From: Coccinella septempunctata
Taxonomy: Eukaryota; Arthropoda; Insecta; Coleoptera; Coccinellidae
Direction of reading: 5' to 3'
Assembly: GCF_907165205.1 (NCBI RefSeq)
Contig: NC_058197.1
Span: forward strand, 18,127,766 to 18,191,765
Length of the DNA: 64,000 nt
This document shows positions 1 through 13,960 of this stretch, one piece after another. Below the pieces are notes generated by a model. The model was not told the origin of the DNA. It saw only the letters and a program-made list of their open reading frames with translations, and made no database searches. Within the stretch, counting starts at the first letter, position 1. Every line of letters begins with the position of its first letter. Made by a program: the position numbers and the translations under genes.

Positions 1-360
1 GCATCCAGACTGAACGAACAGAAACAACGACAATTATCGTCCACACGGAACCTGTTCGATGTCTTCCTCGCTCCTCCGCAACCTATAATTTGATCCAAAT
101 CGATACTATCACGTTGATCGCTTCAACGAGCACAGTTCGACGTTTTTTCAGGTGTGCCTTAGGGTACTTTATGATCGCAGGTTGATGCACCTTGTTTTTC
201 TTCAAAAATGCTGGAGATTCACGAATCTTTACCTCAATGGGACATCGGTAAATATCGAAAAGAAGAGGAGATCTCTTATGGTGAGGTATAGTGGCTTCTT
301 TGCAAATGTTAAGGGTGTAGATGGATGTGCTGATTATAACTGGAACTGTGGAGAATCATG

Positions 361-1287
361 GGACACCTTGGAGTACCCGAAACATTCTTGGCAGTGTGTA
401 AAGGCCTCCATACCAACAACACTGCTAGAGTACATCATGATGACTCTAGAACCGACAATTTCTCAACCAACTCTGGAATAAAACAAGGCAGCTCAGAGGA
501 TCTACAGATAATGTAGAACACTTATAAACATATATACAAAGCTTTAGGCCTTAGACTCATTATTGACAAAACCAAACTCCTAGTAGGTCTGCCAGAAAGC
601 CTTCAAACAGATATCAGCCTGGAGGATGAAACTCTAGAACAGGTCGAGCAGTTCGAATACTTGGGAAGCTTCATAAATACTAGGGCTAACCTGGACACGG
701 AAATACGCAACCGTATCTATTCGGCATCACGGGCATTCTGGAAGCTAAAGGACAGAGTGTTTCAAAATCACGACCTCAATCTGAAAACCAAGACAGCTGT
801 TTACATAGCAGTGATCCTTCCAAAGCTTTTTTACAGAAACGAAAGCTGGACGCCCTACAGGCGACACATTAAACAGCTCGAACAAACGCAACAACGTCAT
901 CTAAGACAAATAATGCACATCAGATGGTTCCACAAAGTTTCAAATGCAGAAGTCTTGCAACGCGCGAGTTGTACGACAATTGAGACTCAAGTAACGAGGA
1001 CCCGACTCAGATGGAGCGGCCACATTCTGAGGATGCAAGACACAAGACTCCCCAAAATAGCTATGTATGGCAAATTCACAGAGGGAGCTCGGAAACCAGG
1101 AGGTCAGTATAAGCGGTTTAAGGATATACTGCATCAATCCCTGAAATCAGTTAATGCCAATCATAACTGGGAACAACTAGCGTTAGACAGATCACAGTGG
1201 AGGTCTTTGGTCCACAGTTATAATGGAGACTCGAGAAGAATACAGCGGTGGCCAGATCTGGTTGGTGACTATCCATGCCTGGAGTAG
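361..1287 (+). pseudogene. Decayed non-LTR retrotransposon reverse transcriptase, 3' part
   Basis: In the frame starting at 361 the translation reads like the palm of a non-LTR reverse transcriptase: GVPETFLAVCKGLHTNNTARV, then NSGIKQGSS, the usual F-x-V-x-x-G-V-x-Q-G box. A stop lies at 514. The frame resumes with ALGLRLIIDKTKLL and runs to 1287 through EYLGSFINTRANLDTEI, YIAVILPKLFYRNESW and RLRWSGHILRMQDTRLPK, the typical thumb and C-terminal block of such elements. The YADD catalytic box, which should lie between the GIKQG box and the LxxxxxKTK box, is missing, so an internal deletion has removed the active site. Upstream of about 330 the frame is broken. It is a dead copy. I recognise the general class but not the clade. 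Confidence 0.85.
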
Positions 1288-1434
1288 GGAAGGATCTGTA
1301 GGTCACGGTTGGGTCTCTTCAGTCACAGAAGGGCACACAGTCACAAGTAGCCCTGAGAAATTATACGTTTGATCCCACCGATAGTTTTGTTTTTGAGTCT
1401 TTCTGTAGATTTATTCTCGGTAACGAGGTACAGC

Positions 1435-1448
1435 AATGAATGAATGAA
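1435..1448 (+). repeat. (AATG)n tail, likely 3' end of the retroelement
   Basis: Three and a half AATG units lie about 150 bases after the reverse-transcriptase stop. Short tandem tails of this kind mark the 3' end of several non-LTR families, so the element probably ends here. Confidence 0.5.
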
Positions 1449-1452
1449 CTAA

Positions 1453-4400
1453 TACCATAGATCGCCAGTGGTCTTTCGAAATATAACACTCATTCGATTT
1501 GGTTAAAAGTTGATATTCAATCACGGTGTATACAGATTTAGTGAAGGGCACTTACCTTAGCTATCTTTCGATCTCAAATGCATTATTGTACAGCATCTGT
1601 AAAAAAAAATCCTAATTAGTTTCTAAAAAGTGAAAAATGAGATATATGATCGATAAAATCAATCCTGGGTAATATGCACTCCACATATTACCATGCTTTT
1701 TTTGCAATAATTCATTTGCTCTCAATTCGAGCTCATGGTCGATTCTAAATCAAAAAAATCACTCTATCCTAATCCGTTATCAACGCCCGGAGCACACAGA
1801 TACTAGAGACTTCCCTCTAAGGCTCAAAATGCCCCGCTTTTGATCCTTCAAGAACGTATCAATCAACCAGTTGTCCGCATCCTCGACAGCCGGTTCTGAT
1901 CTCGAAACATCCTTGCCGATACGCGATGATAATGAAATCGTTGAAAAAACATGAGCACTCGGAAGAACAATGAGACAACGAACCTGGAACAACCTTGATT
2001 ACGCACATCTTCTTCAAATAGGAGATGAAATCACCACAAGAAGAGACGCAGCAGCTGGCATCATCGACGAGATGGTCCTCACAAAGCCGGATAGGATATA
2101 AACTTAAGGACGACAGGCCTTATTATTGGGGAAATGGCTAGGAATGGAATACCTATAATTGGTCTCAGATTCTCGAGAGTTTCAACATAATTTGAGCCAA
2201 GGAGGTTAGGCATGAAATCCTGGATTAAAAACTCTAACAGAGAAGCTGTCCACACAATCTCTATCAGATAGGATCAATTCCAATACCCAAAAACCACGTG
2301 AAATTTCCCATTTTCTATTTTTATCTGTCTTATCAAACTCATTCAGATGCAAGAAGGCTAGATAACACCCACACCCCGCTCCAATTATTTTTTTTCGGTA
2401 GAGGAAAAATGGACCAGATCTTAATGGGTCGTAGACGATGAGGAGGATAATTAGAGGATCGTCAAAATTGATTATTGGACATGCTTTGTGCCGTTGGCGT
2501 TGATCGTCTGTTGTAGTTGGGTTGTAAGTCGTTCGTTATACAGAAGATTGCCTGGTGCCAGTCGAGGTTTGAACGTCGCGAGCGACAGTCGTGGGGGCAA
2601 CCGTGTGTTTGTGTTGTCTGTTTAACGTTCGATTTCTGCACGGTGTTAGGAACGAGGAAATCTTCTCACGTGGAAAATATGATTTTGGGAGTTTTCCTCA
2701 TACGCCCAAGAATTTTCGAAATTTTGTGACGATTCACGGGTTCAAAGTGTGTTTTTGAAGGAATGATGACTGTTTTGGACCTTTAGTCGGTAATGATGCT
2801 TTTATTTTCTCATTGTTTTCAATTTTTTTTCATCCTGAAGGAAAATTTATTATTATTTTTCACCGTATCGCAACTTTTCAGTTTTTATTGGTTGTTGTTT
2901 TATCAAAATCATTTATTCTAAGTTATTCATAAATGCACCTCGATAAATATTAATCAAAACAACCTAGAGTCATTAATAAAGAATAATAATCGATTGAAAT
3001 TATATTTCACTTGAAAATTTCCATCTGAAACATGAAAAACGCTGCAAATTTTTCAAATCATCAGTTTCCCAATCTGCAGTAGTATCTCGAATCAAAATCG
3101 AGAGGAAAAATCTTGCAAGTAGGAAAATACAGATTGCAATTTTCGAAATTCCATAATTTAACAACTGGTACAGCTGAATTAATTTCTGAAAACGTCAAAT
3201 ATTATCGTGGTCATAAATATTTCGAATTTCAAGAGTGCAGCTCTATTTCTTGCAGCACAAAATAATATCCATAAGATATAACGAGTGCCCAATCAAAATT
3301 AAGAATTAGCTATATTCAAAAATGCTTTTTTTGAAGCAGCATTAAGATTAAATTTTCTGGAAAATTAATAAGTATGATAAAACTTCTTTTATTTTACATC
3401 CTATTTTATTTCAGTGTGAATCTACTTTGTTTTGAAGTTTTATCTTTTGGAAACTTCTACTTCCAGTGATATCTGTTTTAAACTGATGGAATCGGGAAGC
3501 TTCCATATGAAATTCCCTGAATATTCAATACTCGCCCTAAAGGTTCAATTCCATCAACCCATTTTCGCTTACGTAGCCGCTAAACCCTTAAGAAAAAAGC
3601 CGATCTTATCGTCAAAGGGCCGGCTTAAGATCAAAAGAATGGAAAACAAAGTAGACTCTCGCAAAATCCCAGGGTTGCCTGAACTACAAGCTCAATTACG
3701 CCTCGAGGCAGGGGTGATATTTCAACAACCCCATTAAAGAATGATTTGACGTCAAATTTCGAAAGCAGGGAAGTAATTGAACGAACTATAGGGGGTAGAA
3801 ATTCACTCGACAGTTGGGCTGAGGTGAATAAACGTGGCCACTAGTTGGTGGACAATTGAATATAAAAATCGATGGGGGGACGTTTTGAAGTGGATAAACA
3901 ATCAGTCTTGCAACAAGGCTCCATATGGCTATGGTATGGTATTTTCGATGAGAAAGGTGCAACTTTCTTTCCGCAAATATAAAATCACCAAGAACCCCGT
4001 TTTAATGGCAATAAACCGCTACATCTTCCAACTTATCCGAATCCTTCGGATTCAATTGAAATTCTAAGACCATACGGTCTTCGGACATCTGAATGCAGCA
4101 GAGGCCACGACTCTGTACATATTGTAATGCGAGAGTCGTACACGGTCAATGATTTTGCTAATGCAAGATATTGAGCATCTATTTTTAGGCTTGAATTTAG
4201 ACGACCGGCTATGGATCCGACACATCGGTTTCGTAACTGTTTCACTTGAACCAATCGAAAAATTCGTATTTTCCACTGCTGAAATTCCTTACATACATTC
4301 CGCAGCATATTGTCCAGATAGTCAAATCTCTCAGAATGAAGAAATCTTCATCGTTTCCCAGCTTTCAACGAATCAATTAGATACGCCGTTCCATCCGGCA

Positions 4401-7400
4401 ATCTAATTGAATTTGCCATTTGTCGGCGATGAAAACGCTTTTAATAAAGCGAAGTCGTAAAATCCAGCCACCAACACGATCCATCTTACCAATTATCGAT
4501 GCCGATCAATATTGAGATTCAGAGTCGATGTGTTGCAATGGCATCTGTTTGAAGAGGCGCCCACTAATCGAACAGACAGATGTGGAGCTCATCATCATCA
4601 TTTGAATATAATTAAACAGCGTAAGAACCCTCCTGCCTTATTTCTAGACTTCGGGAATGGATTTTTCTAAAATCTACACGACTACATACAACCAGCTTTG
4701 CATATATACGTTCTCGGATGGTACAGAACCGTTATACCCTCTAGGTCCGATAGATACGACATGATTTGAACTCACGAGACGACCATAGTTGTGGACCATA
4801 GGCCGGTACCATAAGTGGGGCCATATACGCGGTTATGGTGCATTATAATTCAATTTGTTTGGTTTAGATCACGGGTAAATGGCCTTATTATAGGCCGGGG
4901 GAGCGTAGAGAATCGATAGATTGTAGGAATCCGTGATAAGTTGACCGAGTACGTGAGGGTCACGACTTGGCCTCCAAGAGCACCCGACCTGATCCCCGTA
5001 TAAAAAAAAACGATGTGGGGATTTTCATCATCATTTACTGCGTTTGGGTAAAAGACCTACTTTTCTTGTTGCTCTTGAGACCCAAGTTTCTATAGAGGAC
5101 TAGTTAAAACGGATTTAAGTCCATTATTTCAAAAAGTGGTCGGTGCATCTGCTGAACTGGTACAAATTCAGTTTATCTCGATGAATATTCAAAGGGGACA
5201 AGTTAACAGAAGGCGAATAGCGAGTAATCTGGTTTTATTCCGATAAAATACTGAAATCCACGGTATAAATAACATTTTTCATCGTTCGACGTTCTTGAGG
5301 TTGACCAGCTGAGTCTTCTGGTTGCTTGAAACCGCCGACTGATAAAGAAATTAACTATTTAGATTAAATTCTAGCGGATTATGTACGTAACGGGGAAATT
5401 TGAATTATTTCAGGCGTAACGATGTATTTTCTACACGATTTATCAGTTATTTTGAAGTGAAAAGTGGCCATTGCTTCATAGCTCATCACGATGAATAAAT
5501 ATTCATTTTAACTATGACTCCCTAGAGGAAAATTCATTTATTCCAGATATCAGCTCTGGATCTGGATGGTAATTGTTATAAAGAACCTGTTTTGACCTTA
5601 GAAGTTGGTATTAGTAGCTCGTGGTCATCCTTACAAAGATTTGACAATCATTTTGCTTCTTGCAGAGTGTTGGACGATTTTTAAGTGATCCTGTTCGAGC
5701 TTTGATGGAGTAGAACTATCAGTATTGCCTTGCTGAGGAAATATCCTCGAAGACCTTCAAGGTCCTGAGACATAGGGTTGAATAAATCAATATTTGATCG
5801 AACCCCAAGATGTCGTGACAGCTCTGTTCATCTTGTTGGGCTTTTAGGGTTATGTCCATGATGTTTCGTCAGCGTTGTTCTTATTTTTCCCTGTAGGGCT
5901 GCTGAATGGTCCAAGAGATGTTACCGAATCAGTAGCTCGGAGATGAGCCTGCTTAATATTCATCGCTTTGATCAGATTCTTGCTGTTTGAACCAGTTTTC
6001 ATCATCCTTCTCCTATTTCTATTACCTTCCTCATCATCAGTTATTCACAGGCGCTGAATTACAACAGTTTGTCTATCCAGGACATAACGTTTTTCTTCGT
6101 TTGAGAGCATTCCTCAACATTCACGAATCGATCAATGAATTATTCAGACGAGGCAGTTACGAAAATTCCTCAAGAAGCGGTACCATTTGCAAGCCGGCAA
6201 TTTGCTGAATTTTGGGGCCAACCATACGTAAATCACGTGACGAATTCCTCGACGAAGATACCCTCAGTGTTTCCAAAGGTACAGATTAAGAATAGGAATG
6301 CTAAGAACGAGGCCTTTTTCGAAAAGTTACATAGGTCAGCAGTACTCGAACAAGATAAGATGTTCAGTAGCTTCAAATGGATTATATTTCTTGAAGAAAC
6401 TTGATCAAACTTTAGTTACCACAAGAAGGAGTTCCAAAAAGAGGTAGAAACCGAAAGAGAGACAATCTGCAGAGTCCTAAAGTATTGATGTGAAGCTCAA
6501 CAGACCTTTAATAGGTCAAAGTGCAGTAAAAACCCTCTGAACAATCTACAAGCTCAACATAAATAACTTACATAAAGCCATGTATCTAGAGAAGCCTATT
6601 TCTAGATCGTACGTGAGGTAAAAGCCTCATAAAGCATTCTTCAAGCCCTACTCCTGAGCTCGAACATCTTTTGATGTAGCAAAACTATGCATTGTCTCCC
6701 TCACATCTCACTAGTGTCCAGAAGTAGCATTTTTCTCGTTAATCTCTCGTTCTTCCAACGATACCGGGCATCAACCAAGACAGTGGCAGGAAATGCGACA
6801 TTCTTGGCGCACCCAAATGAATAGCCTAATGATATAACTCAAGAATAACGATCTGATGCCTACGCAAGATGCGCATTTTTCGAATTCTCCTCCCGAGAAA
6901 AAGGAGTCAAGATCGAAGACGTTTGCCTGTGGCCATCGGCTATCTGTCGTTCTCCTTTACTACCGGAACGGTTCAAGATCAAACCGTGCCCCTGAAGTGC
7001 GGACCAGCAGCTATCTTTCGTTGTTGTCAATGAAGACAAACGCGTTCTTCGATCAGTCAATTAATTCACTTTCGACGCCTAAGGTGGAAGAGTGGCCCAG
7101 AGATCTCGATGAAGGAAAGGCATTCCATCCCTCAGAGGAATGGTGCGGCTTGATACTTTCTTCGAGAGTTTCGGAGTAATGTATCGGGGGAAAATTCTAG
7201 CAGCTGTGGTTGTTTTTGAAGCCTGAATTTGGCTTCCAAATCAGCTTAAGCGTCTTCCACAAGCTCCAACTATGAATAATGTATTTCACAAGGATTAGTT
7301 TGTTTTTTTTTCACTTATGTCGGTGAAAAATTTACATCTGATGGTTCTTCATGCAACCAGTTTAGTATTTTTTGCAACTGCAACTACTTATACTAATTTT

Positions 7401-8833
7401 TCATCATAGCTGAAAGAGTTTTCTAGAATAAATGCTCCAATTTTTGAAAAATCAGAAGGATTAAGGCTGATATTTCGAGAAAAACGATGATAACATTTAG
7501 TAAATAGTGTTGTTTGCGATCGAGAAGGCTAATTTTCATTTTGATCACAACTTCTAGCTATAAAAATCGTGTGTACTAAATAGTCCTTGAAACAAGAATG
7601 AATTTATAACGTTTTTACAATCATTAAGCATGTATATTTCGCGAAAAATAGAAGTAAATATGGAGAAACGCTCGTGAAAATAGTCGATTTTGATCCTTTA
7701 TGTTTGTTATTATTTCAATCCAATATTTCCTCGTGAATATATCTTATATTGGGGATTGTTTTCCTGAGGTTTCATTAGTTTTTTTTTTGCAGATCTGCGA
7801 AGAAATGAACAGACGGGCCATTTAACTCCAGTGGATGAAGGAAACTAAATATTTAAGGTAAGATAGAGTATTGATTCGACACTAATCTGACAGTTTGAAG
7901 ATGATAACAATGATTTTTTTTTTAAATATCTCCTTTCCTGTACCTCTTATCGTCTTTGTATTCATTATGAAAGTTGTAGATAATAAAATTCTATAAACTT
8001 TCGTCTGAAGCAATTTTACATACTCTCAACCGTTTTCGAGCTAGAGGGTGATGAGGGCAAGAAGCTTGAAACCATTCATGCAAAAGGACAAAAGAAACTA
8101 GCAGGATCGAGGAGTATCTAGAAATCTAGATCAGTGTTGCAATTTTTTCATTGTCGAAAGAACGACACTCTATCAGATGTTGACTTCACCGTTGACTTAA
8201 GATTCTGAACCGGAAATTGCCGTAAAGATCATCGTAACGAAAATAATGAAGATCGAGTACACGCAACAGAAGTTCTCAAATCCATCCAGAGTTTCGTCAT
8301 CGAAGATGGAACATCATCATCGATAACAATCTAATCGAAAATGTCGAAATGCCTTTAGTGCGGGGCAACGTAGAAAAATGAATGATCTAGATCGTTTCTT
8401 CTGCAGAGGGACCGTTTGTAATAGCCAATTGAAGTCCGGTCGAGATATTGTGATATCTAGATTAACGCCATTTTAATTTCGGTCTAGTCATCTTCGTGGA
8501 CTTTCCTTTCGCGCCGCTTATATTCGCAACTATCAATGTATGGGTCTTATGCAAGAAGTCTATCGTGATGGACGACAAAGAATCGGTTCCTCATGAGGTT
8601 TATTATGACATTAAAGTCAGAGAAATGCCCTGGGGTCGATAAAAACACAAAAAAAAATCACGATTTGCGTCATGATCTATAATAATATAATAAATGACAT
8701 CAAAAAAGTGCAGAAAGAATCAGTTACCTACTTCTGATCATTGTTTCTCTTTCCTCATTCTGTCGCATCAAAAACTATTTGACGGAATTCCACATTATAA
8801 ACGGTCAATGCCTAGGGCGGCAAAGACGGTCAA
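1453..8833. other. Intergenic DNA with no supported gene
   Basis: This is AT-rich sequence. The open frames here (for example 3432-3737 and 6856-7179) have no recognisable domain, no flanking splice pattern and no codon bias that I can see. A GC-richer patch at about 2470-2690 could be a CpG-rich promoter or noncoding first exon of a gene outside my reach, but there is no direct support. No tRNA, RNA gene or intact transposon was seen. Confidence 0.5.
3745..3756. promoter_or_regulatory. CRE-type palindrome TTTGACGTCAAA
   Basis: A perfect 12-base palindrome with the TGACGTCA core of CREB/ATF-type bZIP sites. The same 12 bases occur again at 43659-43670. No gene lies close to this copy, so function is unproven. 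Confidence 0.25.
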
Positions 8834-10937
8834 AGGGAATTGCAGACCAGAGAGCCCTACAAAGTGAACTCGAGAATGAAAAGTGGAAAAACCAAAAAAA
8901 AATATTTTCTCCAAAACAGTGTCCGCTATTTGAAAGTTTGGTATGAAAATATAGGTTTTCGAAAACGCTGAATCTATTGCGAGTATATTCGAAAGCCTAT
9001 CTCCCTTCGTTTAGATTTTCATCTCAGAAAAGGCATTTTTTCAAAAAATAAAATTTTCAATCTGCGATATCTCCTGTTACATTCGTCTGATCCAATTGGG
9101 ATTTTCGATTATATAATCACCGTTGCCAAGGCTTTCATGCAATAGGAAATTGCATTCAGGAGAGCCCCCCAAAGTGAACTCGAAAATGAAAAATGGAAAA
9201 ACAAAAATTTTTTTTTTCTCGTAAACAGTGTCAGATATTTGAAAGTTTGGTATGAAAATATAGGTTTTCGAATACGCTGAATCTATTGCAAGCAATTCCG
9301 AAACCCTATATCTCTTCGTTTAGATTTTCATCTTCGAAATGGCATTTTTCAAAAATTTGCAATTTTCAATCTTCGATATCTCCTGTTATATTCGACAGAT
9401 CCAATTGGGGTTTCCAGTTTTATAATCAGCGTTGCCTAGGCTTCCACCCTAGCACAAAAACTCGATTTCGAAAATTTCGATTTTTTGGGTCAAAAATGAG
9501 CAAGGGGTTAGACCCCCCTAAAATGGCCTATTTGGTCCTCTGTCTCAAAATAAGGGTGTTCTATGACTGTCATAGAATATGGAGTTTATAGGAGTTGTTC
9601 TGTAGATTGTAAAAAACCAAACTGTTGATGATTCAATAGGGAATTGCACTCAGGAGAGCCTCCCAAAGTGAACTCGAAAATGAAAAATGGAAAAACAAAA
9701 AAATGTATTTTCTCGTAAACAGTGTCAGATATTTGAAAGTTTAGTATGAAAATATAGGTTTTCGAATACGCTGAATCTATTGCAAGCAATTCCGAAAGCC
9801 TATCTCCCTTCGTTCAGATTTTCATCTTCGAAATGGCATTTTTCAAAAATTTGCAATTTTCAATCTTCGATATCTCCTGTTATATTCGACAGATCCAATT
9901 GGGGTTTCCAGTTTTATAATCAGCGTTGCCTAGGCTTCCACCCTAGCACAAAAACTCGATTTCGAAAATTTCGATTTTTTGGGTCAAAAATGAGCAAGGG
10001 GTTAGACCCCCCTAAAATGGCCTATTTGGTCCTCTGTCTCAAAATCAGGGTGTTCTATTACTGTCGTAGAATATGGAGTGTATAGGAGTTGTTCTGTAGA
10101 TCGTAAAAAACCAAACTGTTGATGATTCAATAGGGAATTGCACCCAGGAGAGCCTCCCAAAGTGAACTCGAAAATGAAAAATGGAAAAACAAAAAAATGT
10201 ATTTTCTCGTAAACAGTGTCAGATATTTGAAAGTTTGGTATGAAAATATAGGTTTTCGAATACGCTGAATCTATTGCAAGCAATTCCGAAAGCCTATCTC
10301 TCTTCGTTTAGATTTTCATCTCCGAAATGGCATTTTTCAAAAACTTGCAAATTTCAATCTGCGATATCTCCTGTAATATTCGTCTGATCCAATTGGGGTT
10401 TCCGGTTTTATAATCAGCGTTGCCAATACTTTCACCCTAGCACAAAAACTCGATTTCGAAAATCTCGATTTTTTGGGTCAAAAATGAGCAAGGGGTTAGA
10501 CCCCCCTAAAATGACCTATTTGCTACTCTGTCTGAAAATCAGGATGTTCTATTGCTGTCCTAGGATATGGAGTGCATAGAATTTGTTGTGAAGATTCTAG
10601 AAAACCAAACAGTTGATGATTCAATAGAGAATTGCACTCCAGAGAGCTCTTCGAAGTCAACTCGAAAATGAAAAGTGGAAAAACAAAAAAAATTATTTTC
10701 TCCTAAACAGGGCCAGATATTTGAAAGTTTGGTATGAAAATATAGGTTTTCGAACACGCTTAATCTATTGCGAGCAATTTCGATAGCCTATCTCCCTTAG
10801 TTCAGATTTTCATCTTGGAAATGGCATTTTTAAAAAATTGCAGTTTTCAATCTGCGATATCTCTTGTCATATTCATCTGATCCAGTCGAAATCCCCGATT
10901 GTCTAATCAGCATTCCAAAGGCTTACGTTATCACAGG
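8834..10937. repeat. 494-base satellite, array 1 (about 4-5 copies)
   Basis: Tandem copies are anchored on the block GGTTTTCGAA, which recurs at 8954, 9263, 9757, 10251 and 10745. The last three steps are exactly 494 bases. The first step is only 309, so that monomer has lost about 185 bases, including the segment with the AGGGGTTAGACCCCCT hairpin. The monomer is AT-rich with many TTCGAA and CGAAAATTTCG self-complementary blocks. Its first and last copies are more diverged than the inner ones. The same family forms arrays at 22955-26587 and 50478-54027, in the same orientation. Confidence 0.95.
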
Positions 10938-12469
10938 AACCTACTTTGATCCATCCGCAATTGAATTGAATATCTACCTTCCAATAAGGGACTCAATATG
11001 TGTTTGTCGATATGATAAAAGTAGAAATTTCTGAGAAAATTTCTAAGCCTCAACCACTTATCGATACAGACGTCATATCGACGATTTTAGTGATTCGTGT
11101 CACTCCCTCTTGTGAAAACCATGTAAGTTTCGCAATATACTTGACATTTTTCATGAAAAAAAAAATCAACTGGTCACAATGCATATTGAATTTTATTCGG
11201 AGCACCTTTCATTTCTGGTCTTTCGAACTTCAGTCAGTGATTTCGAAAAAAATCTCGTTGTTACAAAACGAAAAACGCCATTGTGCATTGTCCCAAAGTT
11301 CAAATCGTAACGTTGCATATTTCTTAACCGCATCCATAATAGGTCGTTTTAGATAAAAAAGAAGTTTCCGATACCAACGACTGAAACACAATTCGATAAT
11401 AATTCATGAATATTAAAATCGATGGATATACCACAACAATATAAGCCATTGTATTTTAATTCAATACTGATCGACGATTCTTTGGAAGCTATCTCGTTGT
11501 GTTTTTAATATACCCACTTCTCCAATGGGAGAAATGAAGCTTTCTCCTACGAATATTTGTGGTAAGACCGAAAAATTGATGAAACAATGTTATGTAGGTG
11601 CGTTTTTACAGCAGTCTGCGTGTAGCATACTCAAAATACGATTATTTTCAAGTTTCACTAGTGTATCATGAGATTTTCGAATTTCTTCTTTAGTTTTAGG
11701 TTGTCTTTCCCTCATTTGCCGAACATTCAAAAGAAATAACTCCAATTTGAAGAATAAAACTGGCATTATGCAATAAATACCAATGTACCTCGCCCAAATG
11801 CCCAGGTGTGTGCCTAGTTCAATATCATTTGCTTACAGGTCATTATTTCCTCACTTTCACCACCATCCCCAACGCCCAATTAAATTCTCATTGTACCCAA
11901 TTAAATCTGCAACACTACGATCCTTTCGCCTCAATCTAAATTTCATCCGAACAATCTCTAAAAAGGCCCACATGCACAGCTCAGAATTCTCGGAGTTTGT
12001 GAAAAGGTCACGTGATGCAATTCCTCACTTCACCCACCCGTAAAAATTTCAAGCCCACCCTGTACCTACAGAGATGGCGTGCAAGACAGTATCATCTGTC
12101 AAAGAGAAGGGAAAATAACGAGCGTGTCATCCTTTCTAAGCTTTTGCCGTTCAAAACCACAAGGCACAATAATATCGTTTGTTCTAATTGCATAACAGGC
12201 TATTAGCGGCACATTATCTCTTCATCTGGAGCAGTTGTTATTAATTTGAGCGCTGTGGGAGACGTGCATAAGGCTGGATGTCTGGAAGATATGAAATAGT
12301 TGTCACGACATCCACTGATCTTCTGGTTGTGATAGGTTGTAATTTTGGTCGATGCATTCTGTCTTACGTAACAGACTGAAAAGTGAGAGCTGAGAAAAAT
12401 TCAAATAGACGAAATCACCGAGTATTTTACAGAAAAAAAGTGTTCACGATAAAATACTGATAAAATCCA
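10938..12469. other. Intergenic DNA between satellite arrays
   Basis: No gene seen. Open frames at 11000-11356 and 11783-12206 have no recognisable product and no conserved pattern. Confidence 0.5.
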
Positions 12470-13960
12470 AAGATGATTCGATATTTCTCCAAAAGGTCTT
12501 TTGATATTTCTCCACATATATCTCTCGGAATTCCTTCAAACAACCTCCGGTATTTCTCCATAAGATCTCTCGATATTTCTCCAAATATATGTCGATGTTT
12601 CTCCAGAAGATCTCTTGAAATTCCTCCTGATATATCGTTCGGTATTGCTCCAAACAAATTTCAATACTTCTCCATAAGATCTTTCGATATTTTTCCAAAA
12701 AGCTCTCCAGAAGATCTTTTGATATTTCTCCACACGGTACTGCTGCAAAAATTTCGATATATCTCCATAAGATCTCTCGATATTTCTCCAAATATCTATC
12801 CAGAAGATCTTTTGATATTTCTCCACAAGGCACTGCTGTAAAAATTACGATATATCTCCATAAGATCTTTCGATATTTCTCCAAATATCTCTCCAGAAGA
12901 TCTTTCGATATTTCCCCACACGGTATTGCTTCAAACAGCCTTCGATATTTCTCCATAAGATCTTCCGATATTTCTCCAAATATCTCTCGATATCTCTCCA
13001 GAAGATCCTTTGATAATCCCACATATATCTCTCGATATAGCTTCAAACAACCTCCGATATTTCTCCATAAGATCTTGCGATATTTCTCCATAAGATTTTT
13101 CGATATTTCTCCATAAGATCTTTCTATATTTCTCCATAAGATCTTTCGATATTTCTCCAGACGATAATGCTCCAAACAAATTTCGATATTTCTCCATAAG
13201 ATCTTACGATATTTTCCCAAATATTTTTGATATTTCTCCACATATAACCCTCGGTATTGCTTCAAACAACCTCCGATATTTTTCCATAAGCTCTTTCGAT
13301 ATTTCTCCAAATATTTTTCGATATATCTCCATAAGATCTTTCGATATTTCTCCACACGGTACTGCTGCAAAAATTTCGATATATCTCCATAAGATCTTTC
13401 TATATATCTCCAAATATCTCTCCAGAAGATCTTTTGATATTTCTCCACACGGTACTGCTGCAAAAATTTCGATATATCTCCATAAGATCTTTCTATATAT
13501 CTCCAAATATCTCTCCAGAAGATCTTTTGATATTTCCCTACACGGTATTGCTTCAAACAACCTTAGATATTTCTCCATGAGATCTTACGATATTTCCCCA
13601 AATATTTTTGATATTTCTCCACATATTGCTTCAAACAACCTCCGATATTTCTCCATAAGATCTTTCGATATTTCTCCAAATATTTTTCGATATTTCTCCA
13701 TAAGATCTTTTAATATTTCTCCACATATATCTCTCGGTATTGCTCCAAACAAACTTCGATATTTTTCCATAAGATCTTTCGATATTTCTCCAAATATTTT
13801 TCGATATTTCTCCATAAGATCTTTTAATATTTCTCCACATATATCTCTCGTTATGGCTCCAAGCAAACTTCGATATTTTTCCATAAGATCTTTCGATATT
13901 TCTCCAAATACCGCTCGATATTTCTCCAAAAGATCTCTCGATGTTTCACCATCGAAACGG
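12470..13960. repeat. 23-base minisatellite with stop-free minus strand
   Basis: About 1.5 kb of diverged copies of a 23-base unit (GATATTTCTCCATAAGATCTTTC and variants), most with an AGATCT. Some copies are interrupted by a longer piece containing CCACACGGTACTGCTG. Two neighbouring copies of that longer block are about 93 bases apart (13352 and 13445), close to four units. On the minus strand the unit has no stop codon in any of its three phases. Because 23 is not a multiple of three, the reading frame cycles through three peptides (DLMEKYRK, ILWRNIER, SYGEISKN) every 69 bases. This produces long open frames, up to 370 codons at 12444-13556, that need not be genes. Confidence 0.93.

Noticed and set aside
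3541..3551. GGTTCAATTCC resembling a tRNA B box
   Set aside because: No A box or cloverleaf stems at the required distance upstream.
6856..7179. 107-codon frame starting at ATG
   Set aside because: No recognisable family, no splice partner, and an equally open frame on the opposite strand (6860-7060).
12444..13556. 370-codon minus-strand open frame
   Set aside because: It is produced by the 23-base minisatellite, which has no stop in any minus phase; neighbouring frames are equally open. Kept only as a repeat feature and a finding.
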